Below are positions 51,815 to 59,428 of a stretch of DNA of 64,000 nucleotides, one piece after another. The translations under genes were made by a program, and so were the position numbers. Numbering within the stretch: the stretch's first letter is position 1; each line of letters starts with the position of its first letter. The stretch covers positions 1 through 64,000 of the forward strand of contig JACKBI010000019.1 in assembly GCA_020634615.1 (NCBI GenBank). The letters are read 5' to 3'. Source of the stretch: Anaerolineales bacterium (GTDB lineage Bacteria; Chloroflexota; Anaerolineae; JAAEKA01). Below the pieces are notes generated by a model that saw nothing but the letters and a program-made list of their open reading frames with translations, was not told where the DNA came from and searched no databases.

Positions 51815-52492
51815 ATGACAACACCCAGCATCAGCGATTCGAATATTGCCGTTCTGCTAATGGACTACCGTTCAGCAGACACCGACGACTTGTACGCCTT
51901 TCTGGACTCGCAACCGGATATCGACGTCCTTGGTCGCGTGCGATTGGGCCAGGACGATCTGGAGACAGTTCGTGATTTGAGGCCAGACGTTGTCATCGTG
52001 CGTGCCGGCAATTCCGAGTTCAGCGGTGTCGAGACCAGCTCGTTCGTTCGTATGCAGATGCCGGAGGCAAAGGTGGTCATGGTCTCAGCGACCTTAAGCC
52101 CTGACAACCTGTTCCTGGCGTTGGGGGCTGGCATACACGGATACGTATTGGCTGAGGCCGGCAGTCAGGCAGTTGTGAATGCAGTCCGTGCGGTGCCGGT
52201 CGGTGCGGTATATCTAAGCAGTGAAGTAACCGACACATTAGTCGCCGACTACACGCGCCGCAACCGCGCTGGGAATACAGGAAATCCGTTCACCCGCCTA
52301 AGCAAACGCGAACGGGAGGTGTTTAGGAGATTAGTCAACGGCGAAACTACTGCCAACATCGCTCTCGAGCTTGCGCTTTCGCCCAAGACAGTCGAAACCT
52401 ACCGCCGGCGACTGATGCACAAGCTCGGCGTGACCGGTGTGCCGGCGCTGGTAAGACTTGCAGTCAAACATGGCGTGGCAACGAACATCTAG
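51815..52492 (+). CDS. LuxR-family regulator with degenerate receiver domain
   Basis: 225 residues. The receiver-like part follows the fold of the regulator at 51024, but the phospho-acceptor is replaced (PDVVIVRAGNSEFSG, Arg63 in place of Asp), one of the acidic pair is missing (LLMDYRS) and the Lys is lost (GYVLAEAGSQ). The helix-turn-helix is intact (LSKREREVFRRLV, SPKTVETYRRRLMHKL). So it is expected to act without phosphorylation, perhaps through ligand, partner or amount. It stands before the surface-protein gene at 52707, which it may control. Confidence 0.88.
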   Translation: MTTPSISDSNIAVLLMDYRSADTDDLYAFLDSQPDIDVLGRVRLGQDDLETVRDLRPDVVIVRAGNSEFSGVETSSFVRMQMPEAKVVMVSATLSPDNLFLALGAGIHGYVLAEAGSQAVVNAVRAVPVGAVYLSSEVTDTLVADYTRRNRAGNTGNPFTRLSKREREVFRRLVNGETTANIALELALSPKTVETYRRRLMHKLGVTGVPALVRLAVKHGVATNI

Positions 52493-52493
52493 C

Positions 52494-52510
52494 TGACACG
52501 GCAAGTGTCA
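52494..52510. promoter_or_regulatory. operator-like palindrome TGACAC-N5-GTGTCA
   Basis: Six-base arms just after the regulator stop and about 35 bases before a CAGACT/TAACCT promoter pair (52545-52550, 52568-52573). A candidate site for the neighbouring regulator. Confidence 0.4.
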
Positions 52511-52544
52511 CACTATTCCCCCATCAATCGTCAGGATTTCCTGA

Positions 52545-52573
52545 CAGACTGCTTACAACTTCTGTGTTAACCT
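52545..52573 (+). promoter_or_regulatory. promoter with CAGACT -35 before the GEVED surface-protein gene
   Basis: CAGACT (52545-52550), 17-base spacer, TAACCT (52568-52573). The -35 is embedded in CTGACAGACTG, shared with 51736-51746. Confidence 0.4.
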
Positions 52574-52706
52574 TTAGGCGCCGCAGAACGTGTGATTCAC
52601 TAACTATTCTGTTTCGAGATGGACTGTTCTACATTTAATAAAGGGTTTGCGATCGACCTCCCGGGCACGCTCGGGGTGGAAAAGTTGGATAAGGAGATGC
52701 ACTACA

Positions 52707-54512
52707 ATGAAGATGTTTTCAATCGGGACGAAGCATAGGTTGCTTGCCGCGTCGGCAGTGATGGTCGCCATGCTGGCCCTGACAATTGGCGCAACGGCAG
52801 CCTTTGCGCAAGGTTCGCCCAACCCGGGCTGGCAGGGACCAGGCCAGTTTTGTGTGGACGACACGGGTGTGTCCCCGCTGAATTGCACCGCAAACGACAC
52901 ACGCATCAGCAAAATTTCCCCGGAAATCACCGAAGTCTGCCTGACAGCAGGTGACACGGCAACAGCTCAGTTCACCGCGTACCTCGTTATTGGAGCAAGC
53001 ACTCGCTACGACATGGGAATGTACGTTGCGACTGGAGCGCCAGGCACAGGAAACGCAGAGACCGGTAGTTCCTGTTACAAGGATGTGTTGCAGCCAGTTG
53101 CTGCCCTTAATGCAGCGGGCAATCCACTCAATCCTCTTGGCGTCGGTCCGTTCAAGAATGAGGACGGTGATCTCTGTGGCGAGGCCAACCAGGGCGATCC
53201 TGCGTTGAGCACTGGCGGCGCGATCTACAAGTTGCAGCAATCGGTTACCATCACCTGCAACGACGCCAACAACGACGGCGTTGTTGATCCGATCAGCACC
53301 TGCCTGAGTTGGGCAAACAATGGGAACCAGTATGCCTGCAATGCCGTCTCCGCGCTGGTCCCTGGCCCTGGAACCGGTGCGAAGTGTAACTGCGAGGATA
53401 CCGCGCCCAATCCGCCCATTCTGCTCTACAAGGGCTACGACTTCGGCGACCTGCCGCAGGGCGTGGTTGCAGGGTCCAATTGCCCCACCGACTTCAACTA
53501 TCCGACGCTGGATGCCAACGGCGGCCCGAAACATGCTATACAGGATGTGGACAACAACGGCATACCTAATTTACAGGGCGCCGTACCAGCCATCTGGCTG
53601 GGGACGAACGTAGACCACTCACCCGCTCCAGGCGAGACCGATGGACAGCCCAGCTTTGGAGCCGACGGCGATAACGTCAACGACCTCAACGATGAGACCG
53701 GCGTCGCATTCACGGCGCCCTGGTACACCGGCGCCAACGGCGGCAAAGCGACTATGCTCATCTCAGCCGACGGCGCAGGCGCATGCAGTGTGGCCAACCC
53801 CTGTCACGTAGCCATGTGGATCGACTGGAACGGCGACGGAACCTTTACGAACACCGACTTCCCGGCTGGCGAGCGTTATACCTTCGATTTCACCAACGGC
53901 GCCGGCACAAAGAATGTGACCTTCGACACGCCGGTCAGCGACTGGGGCGGCTGCGGAAATCTGTATGCCCGTGTCCGCCTGTATGATGACGTCCCGGCAA
54001 CAGGCTACGCCCCCGGCGGGCTGGCTCTGAATGGTGAGGTCGAAGACTACAATGTAGGTTTGTCACCGACCGGCGTCACACTGGCCGACTTCTCGGCAGC
54101 CTGCGTCGATGGCACACCTCTGTTGACCTGGGAAACGGTTAGCGAGCTTCAAAACCAGGGCTTCAACCTCTACCGCGGCGTCGACTCCTCCAATCCTGAC
54201 ACACAGCTCAACGCGACCATGATTCCTTCCCAGGGACCGGGCAGCGCTCAGGGCTTTATGTACACTTGGCCTGACGACACGGCCCAGCCAGACACCATGT
54301 ACTATTACTGGCTGGAAGACGTGGACTTCGCCGGTGCGACTGCCATGCACGGGCCGATCTCGGCGATGTGCTCGGCGCCGACGGCTGTCACCTTCAGCAA
54401 CCTGGATGCTGGCAGCACCTCCGCCGGTGTGCTCAGTGGCTGGATGGTAGCGCTGGCCCTCGGCGTCATGCTGGCCGGCTTCGTAGCCGTGCGACGGATG
54501 CGCACCACCTAG
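52707..54512 (+). CDS. anchored surface protein with GEVED and FN3-like domains
   Basis: 601 residues from ATG 52707 (AAGGAG upstream). Signal peptide MKMFSIGTKHRLLAAS to AAFAQ. A Cys-containing N-terminal region is followed by a GEVED-type domain (YDFGDLPQGV, AMWIDWNGDGTF, LALNGEVEDYNVGL), an FN3-like domain (LTWETVSELQNQGFNLYR, YYYWLEDVDFAGATAMHGP) and a C-terminal hydrophobic helix with basic end (ALALGVMLAGFVAVRRMR). It is a cell-surface protein of unknown ligand. The FN3-like and anchor parts are close to those of the protein at 55582. Confidence 0.88.
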   Translation: MKMFSIGTKHRLLAASAVMVAMLALTIGATAAFAQGSPNPGWQGPGQFCVDDTGVSPLNCTANDTRISKISPEITEVCLTAGDTATAQFTAYLVIGASTRYDMGMYVATGAPGTGNAETGSSCYKDVLQPVAALNAAGNPLNPLGVGPFKNEDGDLCGEANQGDPALSTGGAIYKLQQSVTITCNDANNDGVVDPISTCLSWANNGNQYACNAVSALVPGPGTGAKCNCEDTAPNPPILLYKGYDFGDLPQGVVAGSNCPTDFNYPTLDANGGPKHAIQDVDNNGIPNLQGAVPAIWLGTNVDHSPAPGETDGQPSFGADGDNVNDLNDETGVAFTAPWYTGANGGKATMLISADGAGACSVANPCHVAMWIDWNGDGTFTNTDFPAGERYTFDFTNGAGTKNVTFDTPVSDWGGCGNLYARVRLYDDVPATGYAPGGLALNGEVEDYNVGLSPTGVTLADFSAACVDGTPLLTWETVSELQNQGFNLYRGVDSSNPDTQLNATMIPSQGPGSAQGFMYTWPDDTAQPDTMYYYWLEDVDFAGATAMHGPISAMCSAPTAVTFSNLDAGSTSAGVLSGWMVALALGVMLAGFVAVRRMRTT

Positions 54513-54534
54513 CTTCATACAAGACTCACTGAAG

Positions 54535-54567
54535 AAACGCCGGATCTGTTCGCAGGTCCGGCGTTTT
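54535..54567 (+). terminator. intrinsic terminator after the GEVED gene
   Basis: Stem AAACGCCGGATCTG (54535-54548) with CAGGTCCGGCGTTT (54553-54566), one mismatch, ending in TTTT. Nearly the same stem follows the gene ending at 56862. Confidence 0.75.
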
Positions 54568-54592
54568 GCGTTGGTGCTGAAACCTGCAAGAA

Positions 54593-54622
54593 GGCGGACT
54601 TTTTCGACAAAGTCGAACTGCG
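54593..54622. repeat. dispersed palindrome, copy 2
   Basis: Imperfect hairpin with GGCGGACTTTTTCGACAAAG at its core and AGTCGAACTG after it, downstream of a terminator, as in copy 3. The rest of 54568-54824 holds the operator-like palindrome and promoter before the next regulator. Confidence 0.5.
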
Positions 54623-54689
54623 CGGACCGCTGACATTTCAATCGCAACCCACGTTGCTGCGCAAGCCTGGAAGTATTCATGCGACAATT

Positions 54690-54746
54690 CTTGACAACCA
54701 ATGTCAAGCTTTCCCGGCAGACAACCTCGCATTTGTCGGTTACAAT
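54690..54746 (+). promoter_or_regulatory. operator-like palindrome and promoter before the second degenerate regulator
   Basis: CTTGACA-ACCAA-TGTCAAG palindrome (54690-54708), then CAGACA (54718-54723), 17-base spacer and TACAAT (54741-54746). ACAATCATAA is repeated at 54742 and 54782. Confidence 0.45.
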
Positions 54747-54824
54747 CATAAGAACTATTCGTTTGCCAACTGATGGTGGGCACAATCATAACGCCACAGC
54801 GGTCTGGGATGGAAGGACCGTCAC

Positions 54825-55472
54825 ATGATTTCATTGTTCCTGGTCGATCATAGCCTACCGGTCAGCAAAAGTGTCAGGTCTTCCCTGGAAGCGTTGCCTG
54901 GATGCCGGCTGATTGGCCACGAATTAGCTGTTCCCGATGCACTGAACGGCATAAGGCAGCGGAGGCCAGACGTAGCGGTGATCAGCGTCGGTTCCGACTT
55001 CCCGACTGCGGTGGAAACAAGCCGTCGCGTTCGGACGGAAGAGCCGTCTGCCAGGGTGATGCTGATTGCTTCTACACCGACTTCAAAGCAACTCGTGCGT
55101 GCGTTGGAGGCGGGCGTTCACGGCATTGTTACCAATCCTGCCGATCTGATGGTATTGGCAGCGGCCGTTCGGGCGGTGTGCGCCGGTGTCACCTATCTTA
55201 GTCAGGAAGCGACCGAAATCATGGTCAACGACTATCTTCGGCGAAAGGCCCGCAACAGCCGGAAGACCCAGTTCGGCCGGCTGAGCGGCCGGGAAAGGGA
55301 GGTGCTCCAACGATTGACCAGCGGCGCGTCGACGTCCGACATAGCACACGCGTTGAACCTGTCGCCCAAGACGGTCGATACCTACCGGCGACGGGCCATG
55401 GTCAAGCTCGAGGTGACAACCGTAGCGGCGCTCGTCAAGGTGGCGATTGCCAACGAAGTCACGGCGTCGTAA
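54825..55472 (+). CDS. LuxR-family regulator with degenerate receiver domain
   Basis: 215 residues. As in the gene at 51815, the receiver fold is kept but the phospho-acceptor is lost (PDVAVISVGSDFP, Ser54), the acidic pair is reduced to Asp8 (LVDHSLP) and the Lys position reads HGIVTNPAD. The LuxR helix-turn-helix is intact (LSGREREVLQRLTSG, SPKTVDTYRRRAMVKL). It stands 109 bases before the surface-protein gene at 55582; a hairpin (55488-55516) lies between. It repeats the regulator/surface-protein order seen at 51815-54512. Confidence 0.88.
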   Translation: MISLFLVDHSLPVSKSVRSSLEALPGCRLIGHELAVPDALNGIRQRRPDVAVISVGSDFPTAVETSRRVRTEEPSARVMLIASTPTSKQLVRALEAGVHGIVTNPADLMVLAAAVRAVCAGVTYLSQEATEIMVNDYLRRKARNSRKTQFGRLSGREREVLQRLTSGASTSDIAHALNLSPKTVDTYRRRAMVKLEVTTVAALVKVAIANEVTAS

Positions 55473-55581
55473 TGAGAGTTGGTAGCGACCAGCGCCCGGC
55501 ACAGGGCGCTGCTGGTTGAACAGGCGGCACTGAAGTCGCAACTGAATTTTGGAGTTCACAGAATCAAGAAGGAGAGGGACC

Positions 55582-56862
55582 ATGTCATCCAAGAGACCTG
55601 TTCCGCGACGAACCACCAGGCTGGCGCTTGCGCTAGCTTCGGTTCTGGTGCTCGTCATAGTTTTCGCCGGCGTCGTCAGTGCGCTGACAGCCGGCAATGT
55701 CGATGGCGTCTGGGGAGATCCGCCCGGAACGAATCCCCAGGAGTTTCGCTGGTGCTACGCACCGGACAACACGGGCGCGCCGGCTGGCGATCCGACAAGC
55801 TGTAGCACCTCCAATGCCGGCATCCAGAACGGGCCTAATAGCACATTGACCGACGAAAACCAGGTTCGCTACGGTGACCCAGCAGTAGGCAGCGGCAGCG
55901 CCAACCGCAGCGGCTTCGGCTTCAACGGCAACAACTCCGTAGGCGTCGTGGCCGCCGACACGCCGTTCTATCTCGGCCGGTTCACGCACTACAATCGGCC
56001 GATTTACGCCGACCCCGTCCTGACTGACATTAGCATCGATGTTACGGTGGGTGGCATTCTGTGTGACGATAACAGCGTGCCGGCTGAAGGCTCGACCCAG
56101 ACGTTCACGTATGATGTGACGCTGGAGGAGACCAACAATAATCCTGACAACTGGCCAAATGATACCTGCCCATACGGCGAGACAGTGCCGTACAACAATC
56201 CCTACGGAGGGTGCAACGACCGCGTCACCATCAGCCAGGTGCCTGACACCGAGTTCACTTGTCCTGAGGGTGTGCGCACCGTCCAGATCCTGGGCTTCAT
56301 CCCCGGCGCGGGCTGCCATCTGACATACAACCCGCCGACATCTTCTGCTTTCGTGACGGCCGAAAGCTCGCAGAACGAGGCATGCCTTTGGGCGCGCATC
56401 TCCGATCCCACCACGCCATTGGCGGTGACGCTGGCGTCGTTCGAAGCGACCGGCCAGACCGACCGGGTGATGATCACATGGGAGACGGTCAGCGAATTGC
56501 AGAACGCCGGCTTCAACCTCTATCGTAGCGCGAACAACTACCAAGTTGGCGAGCGCGTCAACGCGGAGTTGATCCCGTCCCAGGCCCCCGGCAGCGCGCA
56601 AGGCTCTGCCTACCAGTTCGAAGATCTCGACGTAACGCCGGGCCAGACCTACTGGTACTCGCTGGAGGATGTCGATCTAAGCGGCGGCACGGCGTTGCAT
56701 GGACCGGTCTCCGCAACCGTGTTGACGCCGACGGCGGTTACCCTCGGCGACCTAAGCGCGGCCAGTGCTGCGAGCCCCAGCCTGCTTATCGCGCTTGCTG
56801 CGGCTGTCTTGGGTGTCGTCGTCTTTGGGGCCTTTGCCCTGCGCCAGAGACGAAGCATCTGA
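55582..56862 (+). CDS. anchored surface protein with FN3-like domain
   Basis: 426 residues from ATG 55582 (AAGGAGAGGG upstream). Signal peptide MSSKRPVPRRTTRLALALAS and hydrophobic core. The first 270 residues form an unrecognised beta-rich region with paired Cys (WCYAPDNTGAP, ILCDDNSVPAEG, TFTYDVTLEETNN). An FN3-like domain follows (ITWETVSELQNAGFNLYR, YWYSLEDVDLSGGTALHGP) and the C-terminal anchor (LLIALAAAVLGVVVFGAFAL then RQRRS). It shares the last 150 residues with the protein at 52707 but has a different outer domain. Confidence 0.86.
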   Translation: MSSKRPVPRRTTRLALALASVLVLVIVFAGVVSALTAGNVDGVWGDPPGTNPQEFRWCYAPDNTGAPAGDPTSCSTSNAGIQNGPNSTLTDENQVRYGDPAVGSGSANRSGFGFNGNNSVGVVAADTPFYLGRFTHYNRPIYADPVLTDISIDVTVGGILCDDNSVPAEGSTQTFTYDVTLEETNNNPDNWPNDTCPYGETVPYNNPYGGCNDRVTISQVPDTEFTCPEGVRTVQILGFIPGAGCHLTYNPPTSSAFVTAESSQNEACLWARISDPTTPLAVTLASFEATGQTDRVMITWETVSELQNAGFNLYRSANNYQVGERVNAELIPSQAPGSAQGSAYQFEDLDVTPGQTYWYSLEDVDLSGGTALHGPVSATVLTPTAVTLGDLSAASAASPSLLIALAAAVLGVVVFGAFALRQRRSI

Positions 56863-56884
56863 GACTTTGGTTAGATTCGCAAAG

Positions 56885-56920
56885 CGCCGGACCTGTCGAC
56901 AGGTCCGGCGTTTTGATTTT
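56885..56920 (+). terminator. intrinsic terminator after the surface-protein gene
   Basis: A 26-base perfect palindrome (CGCCGGACCTGTC arm) followed by TTTTGATTTT. Confidence 0.85.
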
Positions 56921-56938
56921 GATCCGGCAAACCGCCAA

Positions 56939-56980
56939 GCCAGGAAGTCCGACTTTTTCAGCAAAGCCAGACTTCCTGGC
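56939..56980. repeat. dispersed palindrome, copy 3
   Basis: Arms GCCAGGAAGTC (56939-56949) and its complement (56970-56980) around GACTTTTTCAGCAAAG. It follows a terminator, as does copy 2. Confidence 0.6.
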
Positions 56981-56991
56981 TGGGTGCGCTC

Positions 56992-57020
56992 TTGTGAAGG
57001 GGTGCTGGCGGTGTTATAAT
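56992..57020 (+). promoter_or_regulatory. promoter for the MoxR operon
   Basis: TTGTGA (56992-56997), 17-base spacer, TATAAT (57015-57020). A start near 57027 leaves a leader of about 80 bases. Confidence 0.7.
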
Positions 57021-57107
57021 CCCCGCGCCGGCCCGCGTTGAACGAATCGGGCGTGTCGCCGGTGTCCTGTGTGTACCGCTCCATCTCCCCAAACGAAAGG
57101 CTCCCGC

Positions 57108-58043
57108 GTGATACGAGATACCGCCCTCGCGCTGAAAGAGAACATCGGTAAGGTCATCATCGGCAAGGATGGCATGGTCGAGCTGCTGCTGGTGGCCATG
57201 CTCAGCGACGGCCATGTGCTGATCGAAGACGTGCCCGGCACCGGCAAGACGACGCTGGCCAAGGCGCTGGCCCGCTCGCTGGACCTGAGCTTCGCCCGCA
57301 TTCAGTTTACCCCCGACCTGCTGCCTTCGGACGTGACCGGCATCAACTTCTACAACCAGAAGACACAGGAGTTCGAGTTCCGCGCCGGCCCGGTGGTCAG
57401 CCAGATCCTGCTGGCCGACGAGATCAACCGGGCGACGCCGCGCACCCAGTCGGCGCTGCTGGAGGCGATGCAGGAGCGCCAGGTGACGGTGGACCGCGAG
57501 ACCTATCGCCTGCCGCACCCCTTTCTGGTGCTGGCGACGCAGAACCCCATCGAGCTGGAGGGCACCTTCCCGCTGCCCGAGGCGCAGGTCGACCGCTTCC
57601 TGATGCAGATCAGCCTGGGCTACCCCGACGAGGCGGAGGAGAACGACATCCTGCTGCGTTACCAGCAATCCGACCCGCTGGACAGTCTCACGCCAGTCGT
57701 GTCAGGTGAGCAGTTGCGAACCATGCAGGCCGAAGTGCGCAGCATACGCGTCGAGGAGTCGGTGCGTCAGTATCTGGTACGGGTGACGCGAGCCACGCGT
57801 GAGCACCAGGCCGTGGAGCTGGGCGTCAGCCCGCGCGGCACGCTGGCTCTGTATCGCGCCAGCCAGGCGCTGGCGGCGGTGCGCGGCCGCGGCTTCGTCA
57901 TCCCCGACGACGTCAAGCTGCTGGCGCCCTACGTCCTGACCCACCGCATCCACATCAGCCCGCAGACGCGCCTGCGCGGCCGCACGCCGCAGGAGGTCGT
58001 TGGGCAGATCGTGTCCGAAGTGCCGGTGCCGGTGGAAGCGTAG
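57108..58043 (+). CDS. MoxR-family AAA+ ATPase
   Basis: 311 residues from GTG 57108 (AAAGG upstream; an in-frame GTG at 57069 is possible). Walker A EDVPGTGKTTLAKAL, Walker B QILLADEINRATPRTQ, sensor 1 LVLATQNPIELEGTFPLPEAQVDRF, read as LVLATQNP and LPEAQVDRF. The C-terminal lid is complete. MoxR ATPases act as chaperones for protein maturation, often next to DUF58 and transglutaminase-type genes, as here. It is the first gene of a three-gene operon. Confidence 0.95.
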   Translation: MIRDTALALKENIGKVIIGKDGMVELLLVAMLSDGHVLIEDVPGTGKTTLAKALARSLDLSFARIQFTPDLLPSDVTGINFYNQKTQEFEFRAGPVVSQILLADEINRATPRTQSALLEAMQERQVTVDRETYRLPHPFLVLATQNPIELEGTFPLPEAQVDRFLMQISLGYPDEAEENDILLRYQQSDPLDSLTPVVSGEQLRTMQAEVRSIRVEESVRQYLVRVTRATREHQAVELGVSPRGTLALYRASQALAAVRGRGFVIPDDVKLLAPYVLTHRIHISPQTRLRGRTPQEVVGQIVSEVPVPVEA

Positions 58044-58045
58044 CA

Positions 58046-59428
58046 ATGGCCGACGAGAAAGAGCGGATGCAATCAGCGCCGGTGCAGGCGCCCCTGGTCG
58101 TCCCGACCATGATGGGCGGCGGCGTGGCCGCGTCGCAGGCGATCCCCGGCGCACGCGGCCTGCGCGGCCGGCTGGTCATCGACGCCAGCAAGGAGACCCA
58201 GTTCAGCGACGCCTGGATCGCGATCGCCATCATCCTCTTCGTGGCCGGGCTGATCTTCCGCCAGGGCAGCCTGATCCTGATCGCCGGGCTGCTGGCGCTG
58301 GTATCGGTCGTGGCGTGGGCGTGGGACCGGCTGGCGCTGGGCGCGCTGGAATACCGGCGCGACTTCAGCGAGCGGCGCGCCTTCGTCGGCGAGACGGTCG
58401 AACTGGACCTGACGGTCAGCAACCGCAAGCTGCTGCCGGTGAGCTGGCTGCGCATCGACGACCGCGTGCCGATGGCGCTGCCGCTGGAAGGGATCGAGGT
58501 GCTGCCCACCAACGTGCCCACCGTCGGGCTGGTGCGCATGGTCTACGCGCTGCGCTGGTACGAGCGGGTGCATCGCCGCTACCGCATCCAGTGCGACCAG
58601 CGCGGCTTCTTCCCCTTCGGCCCGGCCGATCTGGAAGCGGGCGACCTGTTCGGGCTTTTCAGCCGCAAGCGCCGCCTGGATAAGCGCCAGTGGTTCATCG
58701 TCTACCCGCGCGTCGAGAGCTTGACTGACCTCGGCCTGCCGCCCAAGGAGCCCTTCGGCCCGGTCAAGGCGCAGCGCCAACTCTTCGACGATCCGATCCG
58801 CACCGTGGGCGTGCGCGACCATCACCCCGAGGACGACTTTCGCCGCATCCACTGGAAGGCCACCGCGCGCCGCCAGGCGTTGCAAAGCCGCGTCTACGAG
58901 CCATCCACCGCGCAGAACCTGGTCATCATCCTCAACGTGGCGACCATGGCCAAGCACTGGCAGGGCTACATCCCCGAACGCATGGAGCGGGTGGTCAGCG
59001 TGGCCGCCTCGGCTGCGACCCATGCCGTGGAACAACGCTGGCCGGTGGGCATCCTCACCAACGGCGCGCTGCCCGAGTCGGACCAGGCGGTCAAGGTGCT
59101 GCCGGGCCGCAGCCCCGGCCAGTTGACGCACATCATGGAGGCGCTGGCTGCTGTCAGCCCGGTGGCGACCCGCCAGATCGAGGATCTGCTGCGCGAGGAA
59201 AGCCCCAAGCTGCCCTGGGGCAGCACGCTGGTGGTCGTCACCGCCATCGTCACCGACCCACTGAAGGCCACGCTGGCCGATCTGCGCGCACGTGGCCGGC
59301 GCATCGTGCTGGCGACGCTGGACGAGGTGGATGAAGCGGATCCGCTGCTGGCCGGGATTCTGGTGCGCAACATCGCCGGCGGGTTGCCGGCCGGCGAAAC
59401 CGTCACGCTGCCGGGAGGCGGGCCATGA
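58046..59428 (+). CDS. DUF58 domain membrane protein
   Basis: 460 residues. Two membrane helices near residues 50-90 (AWIAIAIILFVAGLIF and ILIAGLLALVSVVAWAW) are followed by the DUF58 region with VGVRDHHPEDDFRRIHWKAT and the Ala/Gln-rich AQNLVIILNV. The C-terminal part has a VWA-like layout. It follows the MoxR gene by two bases and overlaps the next gene (ATGA). The trio is a recurring unit of unknown exact job, linked to envelope or stress functions in other bacteria. Confidence 0.9.
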   Translation: MADEKERMQSAPVQAPLVVPTMMGGGVAASQAIPGARGLRGRLVIDASKETQFSDAWIAIAIILFVAGLIFRQGSLILIAGLLALVSVVAWAWDRLALGALEYRRDFSERRAFVGETVELDLTVSNRKLLPVSWLRIDDRVPMALPLEGIEVLPTNVPTVGLVRMVYALRWYERVHRRYRIQCDQRGFFPFGPADLEAGDLFGLFSRKRRLDKRQWFIVYPRVESLTDLGLPPKEPFGPVKAQRQLFDDPIRTVGVRDHHPEDDFRRIHWKATARRQALQSRVYEPSTAQNLVIILNVATMAKHWQGYIPERMERVVSVAASAATHAVEQRWPVGILTNGALPESDQAVKVLPGRSPGQLTHIMEALAAVSPVATRQIEDLLREESPKLPWGSTLVVVTAIVTDPLKATLADLRARGRRIVLATLDEVDEADPLLAGILVRNIAGGLPAGETVTLPGGGP

